From Diplosphaera chodatii (Eukaryota; Chlorophyta; Trebouxiophyceae; Prasiolales; Stichococcaceae), in contig JAALGY010000062.1 of NCBI GenBank assembly GCA_032358165.1, positions 868,001 to 932,000 on the forward strand: a stretch of DNA of 64,000 bases. Reading direction: 5' to 3'. The translations under genes were made by a program, and so were the position numbers. Below are positions 1 through 12,300 of this stretch, piece by piece (position 1 is the first letter of the stretch; every line of letters begins with the position of its first letter). Below the pieces are notes generated by a model. The model was given only the letters and a program-made list of their open reading frames with translations. It made no database searches and had not been told where the DNA came from.

Positions 1-886
1 GTCCAGTGAGGGCGAAGTAGCCGTGCGTGCGGGTGTGACCTGGGCGAGACCAGGGGCGTGAGAATCCGGTGCGTGTACGGTGCCAGAGCTGTGACCGATT
101 GCAACATTCCCTTACCTGGCCTGGAGAAGCCAGAGCCTGCAGTACAGCACGGGCATGTGGTCCTCTTGCACGACATGCTTCTTGCATCGACAACATCCCA
201 GCGGCATCCAGTGTGTGATGAGACCAGCAGGTGGTGGGGCGTGACGTACCGATAGGCTGATCAATAAACAGCAGCCCGAACTTGCTGTTCCAGCTGTAAG
301 GGTTGTGCCGCAACGTGCCATTCCCGTCAAGTACGTGCGGCCCCAACTGTGGACGGGCATGGACACATTGTGTCAATGAGTCATGCAGTGGCAGCAGCAC
401 GTGTGTCAAAGTACAGTCAGTTGTATCATGTCACGAGATGTTCCCCATCGTCGCTGCTGCAGAACGGGGATACCTCGAAGAAGTTGCCGAACTGCGATGC
501 ACATCCTGGTCCACCCTGCGCACACAGCAGTGGCATGCTGACACAGGTCTGCACAGCAGGAGCATGCCTGACAAGCAACACCCGAGTCCTGCTGATTGTA
601 TAGCTACCTGAAGCCACAGGATGATCGGAGGGTCATCCTCCGGCTGTGTGCGGCTCTCGTAGTATGAAAAGTACAAGCGAGCAGCGCCAGGCAATGACAG
701 GTACCCTGCCTCAGTTGGCGCCGGCAGCTGGTGTGACGTTGCATGCACGCCTGTGGTCGTCCAACGCGGCAGTAAGCCTTTAACAGAAGCTGCGGGTTGC
801 AGCGCCGATGATCCAGCCGCAAGGAGGGTCAGATGCAGCAGGGTCATCAATTGCGCTGCGCGTGACATGATGCAGCTTGACATCAT
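1..886 (-). CDS. Serine carboxypeptidase (family S10), 5' part
   Basis: Predicted secreted or vacuolar serine carboxypeptidase that removes C-terminal residues from peptides. Visible exons are 886-612 (signal-peptide-like start MMSSCIMSRAAQLMTLL, then YLSLPGAARLYFSYYES and PPIILWLQ), 515-474 (GGPGCASQFGNFFE, the S10 substrate-binding segment) and 346-250 (LGPHVLDGNGTLRHNPYSWN followed by SKFGLLFIDQPIG). These blocks are in the family order, and the exon junctions use GT and AG. The catalytic Ser, Asp and His regions would lie past the left edge. A TGFS-like reading at about 60-73 could be the next exon, but I could not find an acceptor in phase. Family call firm, exon 4 unresolved. Confidence 0.82.
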
Positions 887-1518
887 CTACTGCTTGGTGT
901 GTCGGCCCTATCCAGCGCAATCTCATCAAGCTGACACGGCGAACACGGAGTGCATTCAGCAGACCGGGTAGCACACAAACGGTGGAACGGAACAATGACT
1001 CGATGGCAGACAGCCTGACACTGAAGAACTGGATTTAGGTCCCTCTTCTTCCCTGGAGCTGCAACTGAAGTATTTGCAGAGTGCATCATGCCATCATCAC
1101 AACATCACCAACGTTCCCACTATGGAGAGCACGGCAGCATTCATCGCAACTGTATGTTACAATTTGCAGGAAGACGTTCTCAGTGCCATTGCTATTGTCC
1201 AGCTGAGACGCCGCCCTTTGGCAGGCGCCAAGGGCTTCTCTTACTATGTGTCCACTACGCAGATGTCAGCACCATCAAATCAGCTCTCTGGGCAGTGCTG
1301 TACTTGAAATCACGAAAGAGCACAGCTCTCCACTCATGTGCAGCGTTCCCCTCAATGCCGACCCCGCCCACGTTCTAAATCGGGCCCTCTCCACGAAAGA
1401 TGAATGCCCTCAGCGCGCCCCAAGCGATGAGCAGTCGTCCATGTCAGCAAGAAAAAGGCCGTCTCACAGGCCCTGAGGGAGCAGCTCAGCCGCACTGGCT
1501 GACCAGCCACCGGCAAGC
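887..1518. other. Intergenic spacer with KCS polyadenylation signal
   Basis: No gene recognised. It lies between the carboxypeptidase start and the KCS stop, both genes on the minus strand. A minus-strand TGTAA (ttaca at 1157-1161) sits about 360 bases past the KCS stop and is a plausible polyadenylation signal. Confidence 0.4.
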
Positions 1519-4500
1519 TCAGGCTGCCGCTTTGCCAGCCTCGGCTGGCTCATCAGCCCAGGCTGGGTGCACATCGTGCACGTTACGCAGGGCACGCCAG
1601 ACCGCGCTGTTGCACTTGAACCCTGAGCCGAAGGCGATCTGCCACACCCGGTCGCCGCGCCGTACCGACTTCATACTCTCGATGTTCGACAATACGTACC
1701 TGCAGCATGGAGGTCCTTGTAATAGTCTCGGTGGTGGCAGCTTGCAACGACAGGCCAGTCCCTGGAAAAGCAGTATGACAGTGATCTCACCAGATGGAGG
1801 ACGACGAAACATTGCCCCAGCGGAACAGCGCATCCTTTGAGGGCTGCACGTTGGCTGGCGTCAGGGAGAGCTGCTCCTCAATAGCTGCAATGACGCCCGC
1901 GCCACCTGCAGACCAAACAGCTTGCAGGTATAATTTAACGCGTTAGCTAAATCAGCACACCATGGCAGTACGATTGTGACGATCAGCCAGCGCAATGGCA
2001 GGATAGCACTGCGCGGTCGAGGCAGCGCCAACCTGTATGGATGCAGAAGTGCTCAAAGGCGAGCTTGAAGTCGGGGATGTATGGCCGCCGCTTCTTGCGC
2101 CCAAGCACCTTCATGTGGCAGAAAGGGAGCTGTTCAAACATGCCGCTGTTCTGAAGCTGCTGGCCAGCAAACACCAGCAACGAGTGCAGCACCAGGTCCT
2201 GCAGGATCTCATGCCGGCCGCAGCTTTGCGAATGCTCTCAGCCCCTCCTACCTTGGTGATGAAGAGGTTGACACACAGGTTGAAGAAGAACAGCAGCTGC
2301 TCCGAGTACGGCAGCACCAGCGGCCCCAGCGTCGTGATGTTGGCCTTGAGGGAGCCGCCCGCGATGGCCATCAAATCCCGGGACAGGTGCACGCCCACCT
2401 GGGCAGCCGAGTGGTGATGACCATCAAACTCACTACTGATGATATTCTCCTCATCCCCAGCACAGCAGAATAACATGGCGACCGGACTTGTAGGAGTTGA
2501 TGCGATGGTGGCACACATCTGAAAGGAAAGTACCATGGCACTGTCCCGCCTCACCTTGCCATTGGCATCCTCGCGCTGCACAACACACCCGAAGTTGGCG
2601 TCGGACGCCCCCATGTGCGTGCGCACTGTGTGCAGGAGCTCGTACTTTGCTGACCACCTATCCTGCCGCCTGCCATCACGAGCAGGACACTGCTGAGATG
2701 TCAGGGCACACTCAGCTGACGGCGACATACACAACACAATGCAAGAGCCGCATGCCGCGGTAGGGACAACAGTGGCTGTACGCACTTGTTGGAGAGCACG
2801 ATGGCTGCGCCGCCAATGCGGAAGAGGCAGTTGGGGATCAGCATGGACCGGTCCTCGCCAAAGTACCAGTTCTGCGTGATATTCTCTGTGCTGACCACCA
2901 GTGCTGTCGAGTTCGGGTACACCTGCACATCGCGGTCCGACCTATATGAATGGCCAGCAGAAGCAGCCAACATGCATGCATGCTAAGGCCAGAGTGACCA
3001 ATTGTCGTTAAGTGCAGAGTGCATGCTGCTTTGCCTCCATCCGCATCCCCGAGACACACCTGAAGTTGCTCACGAGCCAGACCAATGGCAATGACGCCAG
3101 CAGAGCAGCCCATGCCGCCCAGGTTGTAGGTGATGGTGTTGCTGCGCATCTTGAAGTGGTTCACAATCATGGCGCTAAGACTGGGCGTTGGGTTGAACAG
3201 CGAGCAATTCACCACCAGGATGTCGATCTGCACAGCAATTGATGCACCCACATGAATCATTAAGTTTGTTCCTGCGAGTGATACATCGTGCAGAGGCTGG
3301 CTCGAGTGCACCCCAGCGAAACAAGTCGTCATGTGCAGCATGACAACATACCTGTGACGGCCGCAGCCTGCACTTTGCCAGTGCTTCCCGCACACTTGCA
3401 AAGATCACCATCTCTGCCTCCTCACGAGCGCTTCGCATGTTGATGTCTGGCGGCCACACTCGCACACCTGCAGAACAATGAGGCGTCAGCCCCAATGCAC
3501 AATTAAACTTACTGTTGCCTGCCTTGCCTCTTTCCAGGAGAGTGGGACCGGTTGCATATGGCTTGGTGGTGACGCACAACGTCTAGAGCCCTACCTGGCG
3601 GCAGATATGTCTCATCGCCCAGCCCTGACTTCTCCATGATCCGCTCCTGAAACTGCATCGCTTTCTCGCTGAACACTCCGGATTTCTGGCTGAGCTCCAC
3701 AAATAGGTCCCGCGAAATCTTCAACCTGTAGGTGGTAGTCTGAGCTTGTTGGATGTCAATCGTGGTCTGACAGTAAAACTGCAAGCCCGCAATTCAGAAG
3801 TGAGGCAGTCATCATCCGTCAACACGCACTCATTTGGCGGCTTGAAAACATGAAAGTCTCGCAGATACACCGGCTTTGCCCGGGTCAGCACATAGGTAAG
3901 CGCCAGACAGGTCAAAAGCAGGCTGCAGAGGCAGAATGTGACCTGCGTCACACCACACATATCTCGTGCACGCATCACATATGTGAGGTACATCAGTGCA
4001 CCTGCTGTTGCACACGACTGTGTGTTCAGACTCTCCGACAACCGCCATGTACCAGATCTCACCAAGTTAAACTGCACATTGGTGTTTGACGCAGACTGCC
4101 AAATATTCTTTAGCTCCCCAGTTTTACCCATGTTGAGCAGCTCCAGCTGCAGGAACAGACAATGTCAGGCTGCTGCAGGCATGGAATGCCATCGCCACAA
4201 GCTGCCATGAAGCAAACTATGCGCAGCAGCATACCGCTGTTGTGATCGCCACCGGCACCAGCAACAGTGTGAGGAAGTGTGTGCACAGCACATGGTAGCC
4301 CCTGCAGCGACCAGGCAGGCGACTAACGTGTGGGTGGCTGCCAAGCTGTGCATCAGCTGTGGGACCTAGCCTGGCGCATGGCTGCAGATGACATGAATCC
4401 CAGCCCATGCAGTATGCTTCCCCTCACCGTTTGACATATTTGAGTGCGACATCGCCCCGCCGGAAATCTGTGGGCACGCATGACAGCGTTAGCTGTGAAG

Positions 4501-4556
4501 CCAGAGCACTGCCTGTCTGGTGCTTTACCTGGCGTGGAGCATTGTGATTGCTGCAT
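1519..4556 (-). CDS. 3-ketoacyl-CoA synthase (FAE1/KCS type)
   Basis: Condensing enzyme of microsomal fatty acid elongation: it joins malonyl-CoA to a long-chain acyl-CoA, the first step towards very-long-chain fatty acids. Fourteen exons keep frame: 4556-4529, 4467-4428, 4301-4235, 4146-4063, 3942-3830, 3725-3595, 3467-3352, 3227-3060, 2922-2786, 2669-2555, 2398-2252, about 2129-2038, 1905-1791, 1699-1519. That gives about 510 residues, the usual KCS length. Two hydrophobic stretches ([14 protein letters not shown] and [19 protein letters not shown]) are the N-terminal membrane anchors. Family blocks seen in order: [45 protein letters not shown] (nucleophilic Cys), [30 protein letters not shown] (catalytic His) and [15 protein letters not shown] (catalytic Asn). 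The ATG at 4556 is the only in-frame start feeding exon 2. The acceptor of exon 12 is the one uncertain junction. Confidence 0.93.
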
Positions 4557-5414
4557 CGTACGTCGTGGGTCATCAGCAGCTTAGACACAGCGGCTTGCTG
4601 TCTATGGGTGTGTTCCAATGCACCACCGACCACCACCGTCCATTTTTGTACCATGCCGGTGCGACGCTGTTTGAAAGTGCGCGCAGCAGGTGCCAGTTGC
4701 AACACACACGATGAGCATGGCATAGGCGTCATACGCTACTATAGCTCGCTTGAGTCATCAGCGACACTCCAGCCTGGCTGCTGCAGACACCTTTACCTGT
4801 GGGTGACAGCTGACATGCATGCAGCTGAGCTCAGGGCGAAATTTGCAAGACCAAAGATGGCTCTGGCGTGCCAACCTGGGATGCTGGGAAACAGCGGCCT
4901 CGCCTCCATCTGGCCTCCCGAGCCCATCTGGCGTTTGCCTGCGCTTCCGGCGTGCTGCCTGCTTTGCTGTGCAAGTCGGTCGGGGGCCCGGATCGACTCG
5001 GTCTTGCAGGCTCGCTCCGAAATCGCACCCCCTGGGGCCACTGCCTAGTTCCTACAAGTAAGCCGTCACGCTCACACAACTAGCGGCAGGCATGCAAGCC
5101 AGCATGCTGAGAACAAGGGCCGTCGCGTGAACTTTGGTGGTCCAGCGGTGCTGCTCGGCGGTACTTAGACGGTGCCTCGAGTCAGGGTCTGGCCCGTCCG
5201 AGGTGTGTCAACTTCACTGAATGAGCATGACGCCCTCATCATGTCATGACCTTGTCAACCTGGTCATCTGTCAGGCAGCGCACATGAGCAGGGCACCGTG
5301 ACACACATACAGTGCCCTTGTGACGGCGCCACATGCGGGACCACCCGCCGCATACTTCAGTCCCCAAAACGCCTCGAGGCCTTCCATCAGCTGTCGCGGT
5401 CTCCGACATGCGCT
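4557..5414. other. Spacer between KCS start and BUD13 stop
   Basis: About 860 bases holding the presumed KCS promoter/5' leader and the BUD13 3' untranslated region. Several overlapping open frames cover 4793-5083, but none shows a domain or a consistent splice pattern. I see no gene here. Confidence 0.4.
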
Positions 5415-7920
5415 TCACATATCGGATTGACCTGCAGCGCAGCATGTGAACGCTGAAACCCAGGATCAAACAGAGAAGACGCGGTCTGGTTGACGTCATG
5501 CAGGGCCTGGCCAGCGTCGTTGATGTGCCACCGGCAACGAGGGGTGTTGATGACCACAGTGGCCAAGCGCTCACCCCAGGCCCTCGCCTCTGCCTGCAGC
5601 GCCACGGCGGCGTTCTGCTGCTTGAACAGCTCCCGCTCGAAGCCGTTCGAGCGGTCGACGCCGTCCCAGTGGCGCCCGGGCTTGATGCCATACCGGTTGG
5701 GCGGCGGCCCGATCTTGCGCTTCAGCCAGCTGTGCGGCGGGACCTGCTGCGGCACCGTGAAGCCTGCAGGCAGCAGGAAAGCGACTGGTGGACAGTGCAG
5801 GTTGCTGGATGCTGGCATGGTCCAAGCACATCGGCAGCAAGAGGCTGACGGTTTGCAGTCGGTGGCGACTCACCGGTTTTCTTCTGCAGATGCGCCGGCA
5901 GCACGGGCGGCGGGGGCCCAGCCTCCGCCAGCTTCTTGTGCGCCAGGTGCGCCATCGGGTCGCCCCACCGCACGCGCTCCCGCACGCTGAAGTCTGCGTC
6001 GAGGTCCTCCCTGCACACATGCCCACCCGTCAGCCGCCCGTGTCCCCCTCACATCAGTGCACTCATGTGCGATCGTCAATCAATCTGTCACCCTCATGCC
6101 AGCCGGCTGCAGCAGCCGGTATGCAAATTGCCAAAGCCAACAACCTTTCATGCTGGGTGACATTCACACCCACCGAGCAGCACACCACTGAGTGGACTGC
6201 CGAGGTGGACTGCTGGGTGGTCCAAACAACAGCACCTGCGGCGGGCAAAGGGCTGTGACGCCTGCGCGGCGAGCTCCGCCTGGCGGGCCTCCGCCTGCCG
6301 CTGCTGGGCTATGCCACCCGCCCACTCCGGTGCGACCCACTCCTTGGCCTTCTTCTCCGCATCCTTGGCCGCCCTGAGCTCCTCCTCGCTGACCTCCTTG
6401 CCCGACTTGTCACGGTGCACCTGCAATGGTGAAACACAGCACTTTGAAATACCACTGGCACGCCTCATATTGCCAGGTGATGACTGTCTGCAGAATGACA
6501 TGCACAGCGGCACCTTGTACCCAGCCTGCCATTGCAGTGCGTATCAAGACACGACAGGGCTCTGCGCTTCTCACCGTCTTGGCGTATCGGCCGGTGACGG
6601 AGGAGTCCAGCGCCGCGATGCGTCTGCGGTCCGCATCCCGCTTCCGGGCGAGCTCCTCCGTGAGCTGGCTGCCCGTCACCATGCCGGCCATGGTGCCGTC
6701 CAGCATCTTCTTGGGCCGCTCGCCCGGTCTGCAGTGGCAGGTCGGATGACTCACAGCGCGGATGACAGCGTGCCAGCGCCTTGACGGACAACAAACACAG
6801 GCACAGGAGGCCAACCCAAGTGCACTGTGGTGTCTACCGCACCTTCGTGGCGGTGAGGCATCCGCTGACGCTGTCTGAGTGCGCTTGCGCGGCGGGCTGA
6901 GGTCTGCAGAGGGGCTGCGCTTGCGCGTCTGGCCCGCCCCCGCGGCTCTTCTGGGAGGCGACGCGTCGCTGTCGTCATCTAGGTCAGGCTGCTTCGCACG
7001 TCCTGACGGTACAGCAGCGCCACCTGGGTCATGCCGCTGCCTCCTCGGTGGAGACGCGTCATCGTCTGAGTCGTGCCGCTGCCTCCGTGGCGGGGATGCG
7101 TCATCGTCTGAGTCATGCCGCTGCCTCCGTGGCGGGGACGCGTCATCGTCTGAAGCATGCCGCTGCCTCCGTGGCGGAGACGCGTCATCATCTGAGTCGT
7201 GCCGCTGCCTCCGTGGCGGGGACGCATCATCATCTGAGTCGTGCCGCTGCTGCCGTCTGGGCGGTGACGCGTCGTCCCCGCTGTCTGAGTCGTGGCGCTG
7301 CCTGCCACGTGCAGTATCCCGCTTGGCAGAGGCCCAACCGCTGCCGTTCTCACCATAAAACCCCCTTTGTGCCTGCACAACACCACATGTAGGCAGTTAA
7401 CACATACGTTCAGGATGAACAAGCCCAGCAACCCAGCATGGTCGACCACCGTGTGCACCTCCCCAATTAGGCTTACGCAGCAGACGCACAGTACGCATGC
7501 ATGCGCACTGTGTTAAGCTGACGCCTGGCATTCTCTGCTTCCTCGACATTGGCCACAACCGGAGCGACTGCAAAGCACGTGAAGACAAGCATGAGCAGCG
7601 CCGACGAGTGTGAGCATGCAACACCGCACCACTTCCAGCACAAAGCAGCAGAACGCCGACATGTGAGTATGCGGCAACCCACGTTCGTCTTCTTCGTCAG
7701 GGTCTGGTGCCGTAGCTGGCGCTGCGAAGCCGGTCAGATCCTCATCTAGAATGCGCACACCCGCTGCCGAGGCCGTCGCCTTTTCTCTCTTCTTCTTTTG
7801 TTTCTTCTTTGCTGCATCGCCGTCAGATGTGTATTTAGCTAGGTAGCTTTGCAAAGCTGCATTGACAGGCGGAGCCGCCTTTGTCTCGGCTGCTCTGAGT
7901 GATGATTTGCCAGCAAACAT
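5415..7920 (-). CDS. BUD13: Pre-mRNA-splicing factor BUD13 (RES complex)
   Basis: Subunit of the RES (retention and splicing) complex, which binds the spliceosome in the nucleus and helps first-step splicing. Eight exons keep frame: 7920-7683, 7567-7509, 7372-6843, 6728-6575, 6420-6236, 6010-5874, 5763-5575, 5431-5415, giving 502 residues. Seen: N-terminal [14 protein letters not shown] with a Lys-rich run and [13 protein letters not shown]; a tandem [14 protein letters not shown] repeat in exon 3; [63 protein letters not shown]. The last exon is 17 bases and completes ..AWGQSDM-stop, matching the conserved BUD13 C-terminus. That is why I end the gene at 5415 and do not read on through the donor at 5574. 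Identification is firm; the small second exon is the weakest junction. Confidence 0.93.
7032..7285. repeat. 42-base tandem repeat inside BUD13
   Basis: About six units with a 42-base period (landmark ccgctgcct at 7034, 7076, 7118, 7160, 7202; degenerate at 7244). On the minus strand each unit encodes a 14-residue [18 protein letters not shown] repeat. Metazoan BUD13 proteins carry a similar RHDSPDLSPPRR repeat. The near-identical DNA of the units suggests recent copying or gene conversion. Confidence 0.85.
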
Positions 7921-8541
7921 TGGCCAGCCTCGACTGCACGAGCACTTCCAACTTTGGCAGGGGGAGTGTCAGTCGTTCATGGGCAAATTGTGAGGTCTGG
8001 ATTGCCGTGCCTCTGCCAGCACGAAACAACACCGAGCCTGAAGACGTTCACGGCTGATCGAAGGCAACACTGGCTGGATCTTTGCAAGTGCAGGCTCCTC
8101 CTCTGGCGCTCTCGGCAAAGTGCCCCAAAAGGCCAAGCTGGCTGGAAAGGGGCGGGCCGACCGCTGACGGGCTCCCCTTTCGCGAAGTGACCGGAGCACC
8201 AGCGTGAAGGGCACTCCAGTCAGTTTAAAAGGCGCTAGGTCAACGGTCACCGGACAAACCCTGACCGGCAATGTCGAAATTGTCGCGGTGCACTCTGGCC
8301 ACGACATATGCAAGCCCAAGTAGCGCGCAGGCTCGTATGTGGACCGTACTATGTTGTAAGATTCTTTGCAGCGGTTGGTGCCGAGCAAGTCTTCGATTCT
8401 GCGAGGCCGCACCTACCAGGGCTACCCTGGCACAAGGCGTCAGCAAACCTCGCACGGGAGATCTCCTTCGGTGATCCGACAATTCAGACAGTTGCGAGCA
8501 TGGGCTTTTGCGGGTGTGCACCTCTGCTTTCATTGACTCAC

Positions 8542-8985
8542 GCTCCGCGATCCCGATACAATCTGCGCCCCACTTTGTGTGTGCAACGTGGATGTCACCA
8601 TGTCGTGTCGAGTACCTTTGCAACACGGTGAACGTGTCGCAGGTTGGGGACTGCTCTGTTGCCTCTTCGGTGGCAGCGGCACCGGCAGCAGCGAGATCGC
8701 CATGGCGAAGCTGCGACAGCAACGACGGCCGGGCGGCGACGGTCGACGGCAGACCAGCAAGAAAGCACTTTTGGCGCCCGCCAAAAGGCACAAGATACTC
8801 CTGCAGCGAAGCCAAAGCGTAGCGCGCGCCTATCAGTACGTCGAGTGCTCCTCACGGCACGCACCAGGTGATCAGAGCACAGATACTCGTGGAACTTGAA
8901 CTGCTTTGCGATACATGGGCCATAGGCGGACGTTACCACCAACCTGACTCGTGCTCTTGGACGGCAGAACGATGCGCCCTTTTTC
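8542..8985 (-). CDS. Unidentified multi-exon gene (partial model)
   Basis: I do not recognise this protein. Four minus-strand blocks are each flanked by AG acceptors and GT donors and fit in phase: 8985-8944 (EKGRIVLPSKSTSQ), 8900-8865 (FKFHEYLCSDHL), 8800-8616 (EYLVPFGGRQKCFLAGLPS, then an Ala- and Thr-rich stretch, ending TFTVLQR) and 8562-8542 (LYRDRG). Four phase-consistent junctions in 450 bases are unlikely by chance. Further open frame towards 7969 (MSWPECTATISTLP onward) may belong to the 3' part, and a frame ending YANTKVNSQKKLKDAFEA at 9063 may belong upstream. Start and stop are not fixed. Its 3' side meets the BUD13 start, so the two would lie head-to-tail. Confidence 0.4.
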
Positions 8986-9330
8986 CTGCATTTGATATCA
9001 ATCATGCTGTTGAGTGATCGCTCGCACATGACTAATCAGAAGGTGCACCCATGTGCGGATGATCAAGCTTCGAACGCATCTTTCAGCTTCTTCTGACTGT
9101 TGACTTTCGTGTTGGCATACAGCGCCGAGCCATCAGGATGTCGACGGCCGGAGCCGGGCAGCTCAGAGCTTTCGGAAGCAAACCTGCTGCGCCTGCTCAC
9201 GTCCGCGACGTCATCATCACATGCAGGGTGCACAGTCAGGCCAGCGCACAGCTTTTTGCATCCATGATGCATATGGTGCAGGGCTATCGAAGCAGATGCC
9301 CAGGTGTCGACTGCATCACCTCTGGAAACC

Positions 9331-12300
9331 ATGCGTACGTCTTCTGCTTGTAGGCGTCCGCCGCGGGACTCGGCAGGGAGCCTGGGCCTGGCCCGCGATG
9401 GCAGCGGCAGCATGCGCAGCAACGCCAGCCGCAGCTACAGCTGCGCCAGCGACGGCTACGAGACGGGCGGCACCAGCGACGCCGACTCGGCGTCCTGTCG
9501 CGAGGCACGTCCGCTGTGCTCGCACAGCATCGTGCGCATTGTGCAGAGAGCGCACCCAAGTTGATACGATTACGGTGGCCGTCAACCAAACATCAGCAGC
9601 TACGCCGCTGTATGGCTACCTTGGAGCCGTCTTGAGATGATATCCATCAATTCGGCAGGAGTTGCGGACTACGACGGGGCTGACCATCCAGCGCACCGCC
9701 AGCGGCATGCCGGTCGTCAACAAGCAGTACCTGCTGGTGAAGCGGCTGGGGGAGGGCGCGCAGGGCAAGGTCAAGCTGGTGCTGAACCTGCAGGACATGG
9801 GCCTGTACGCCATCAAGTTCATCAGCAAAAAGCACCTGCGCTCGTCCGTCAGGTGAGGCCCAACCGGCAGTCTGTGGCAGCTGTCCAATAGCTTGCCCTG
9901 ATTTTGGGTCTATAGGTGGAGTACGCTTGGCAATAGCAGTGAATCAGACCATGTTGTTTGGCGCTCAGGCGCATGTCCAAGTCGTCCCGTCGGTCGTCCG
10001 CGCTGTCAGGAAACGTCCGTGCTCTGGCCTGCGGGCAGCAGCCAGCGCGCACGCAGTCCATGCCGCTGACGGCCACCCGCAGCAGCATGCCCCTCGCCCT
10101 GTCGGGCAGCCAGTCCAGCTCTGACGCCGCAAAGCTGGGCCACCATATTCTCGACCTGACGCGCGCTTCGTCAATGCCACAGCCCTCTGCCACAGCAGAG
10201 GCTCCTGATGCGGTTGAGGAGGCAGGCAATAGCAGGCCAGTCAGCAGTCCGCTGCGGCAGGCGCTTGGGCCACGAGCGCCGCCACGGCAAAAGCGGGTAA
10301 GCAGCACTGCAGTATGCTGAACTCTGCTCGTTGTCCTGTATCACTCGGACACAAGGCGACAGGTGACAGGCTGCTGCTCCTCCAATGCGGCTGTCACATC
10401 ATGTCACAGGTGCGGGCGCTAACTCACCGGCCACCATCAGCCGCACGGACCTTTCCGCCGGCTGTCAGAGCGCAGCTGCGGTCTACAAGGTAAGCAATGT
10501 CGGTGGCACCGTTGACATTAGTTCCTCTTGCATAGGGGAAAACGGGTCCTCAGGACGCAAATGGTGCCCTCCCAGGTCGTCACAGGGAGGATTAGATGGC
10601 CCGCACGGCAAATCACGCCTGCGCAGCAAGTCCGAGGAGCCCAAGATGAGGGTGAAATCCAGCACAGCCTCCCTGGAGATATCCCGGCTCAGGCAGCACT
10701 CTGCGCAGAAGCAGGCATTACAAGCAGCGGTTCGGGCAGTCAGAGCGGGAGCAGGGCCCAGCAGCACGACAGCGGTGTTGGAGAGTGTTGCCTGCGCCTC
10801 TGATGCTGCGACGGCAACGGGCGGCGATGGCAGCCAGCTGGCACGCACCAGGGTGCTGACGGTGCACACCGGTGCGCAGGTCCAGTCGTCGCCAGATGCA
10901 GCGCGGCAATCTGCTGCAGCTCCTGTCAGCAGCGTTCAGGAGGCAGCAGGTGCTGTTACTGCCACACAGCCGAGCCCACCCCCAGGGGACCGGCAGCTGC
11001 TGCAACGGGCTGAACCCGCAGCGCCGGCCAAGCACAAGAGGCGACAGCGGCAGCGTGCACATTCTGTTGGCTCCACTGCAGGCGGCCTCAGAACGCTATC
11101 AGTGCCGGCAGTGAATGCAGCTGCAGAGCTCCCCAGCGCATCTGCCACCAAGCAGCCAAACCTGTCCACAAGGGTGCCAGCAAGGGCAGAGGCATCTGCA
11201 GTGGAGCCAGTCAGCCCCACTGGCGACCTGCAGCGGCGGGAGGGCAGCGGCGAGCGGTCCGGCGGCTCACCGCCTGCCTCGCCGAAGCACCGCCGCCGCC
11301 GCTCGCGGTCCATCGGGCCGCTCAGTGCCGACATCCTCAGCGCCCACGCAGCCGCGCAGGCGTCGCTGCGAACGCAGTCTGTCAGCACCATGTCGGTGAC
11401 GTCGTGCCCCAAGCTCGACGAGCTGTTGTCGGTGCTGTGGGCGTCCGGCTCGGCGTCGAGGCAGCGCGGGGCGCACCAGAGCACCAAAACCTACTCCGAG
11501 CCCTGGCTGCCGCTGCAGCGCAGCAGGTGTCCCGTGACGCCAACAGCTGGACAGCTGAGCCGCGGCAGCACGGGGCAGCAGGCAGCGGACCAGCCGTTGG
11601 ACTATCGCAGCCTCGTGTCCAGTGCTCAAGGTGCAATCCCAGCTCCTGCGCCAGCGGCCGACGGGGTCACAGCGACCAGACTGCGCAGCAACTCGGCGGT
11701 TGATGCTGCTCCTGCAAGTGGCATCATCAGCGAGGTGTTGCTCAGCAGGCATGTGGACCACAAACTGCAGCAAGATGAGCAGGCACTGCAGCAGGCGTTG
11801 CCTGCGGCAGCTCTGGCAGCTGACAGCGGCATGCTGTCGAGCGTCTCTCAGACCCCGGCAGCCAGGCGGCATCTTAGCAGCAGCAGCACACCAGGCGCTG
11901 GCACATTGAAGGAGACGGCACAGCCGTCCAGGCCTGCCGCACAGTGGCGCATGGCCGCCTGCGCTGCACAATCACCATTTGCAGCACCTGAGCTGCAGGC
12001 CGCCAGTGGCAAGTCAACAGCGCCTGAGTGTGAAGTTGCGACGCAGCACGTAGAGGGGCCGGTGGCGGTCAGCGTTGTGGAAGCCCAGGCACAAGATGCC
12101 CTGGCAGCTCGACTAGCAGACAGCAGCAAGCCCAGTGAAAGCAAGGCAGCCCCTCCATTCGATTGCCGGTCTGCAGCGCCAAACCCAGTCAACGACTATC
12201 TCGCCATCATGCGGGACGCGCACAGTGAGCAACTCTGCATGAGGTCTGCTTCACCTGCTGCGCCCTTCGCTTTCCAGTCGCCCTTCTCGAAGGTAGCTTT

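Noticed and set aside
61..112. TGFS exon completing the carboxypeptidase IDQPIG-TGFS motif
   Set aside because: The letters are there, but no AG acceptor in the right phase precedes them; left as uncertain.
7032..7285. CRISPR-like regularly spaced repeat
   Set aside because: The 42-base units are contiguous with no unique spacers, and the unit is a whole number of codons in a coding exon.
6879..7358. Plus-strand Cys/Arg/Gly-rich frame over the BUD13 repeat
   Set aside because: It is the antisense shadow of the [14 protein letters not shown] repeat; its regularity comes from the DNA repeat.
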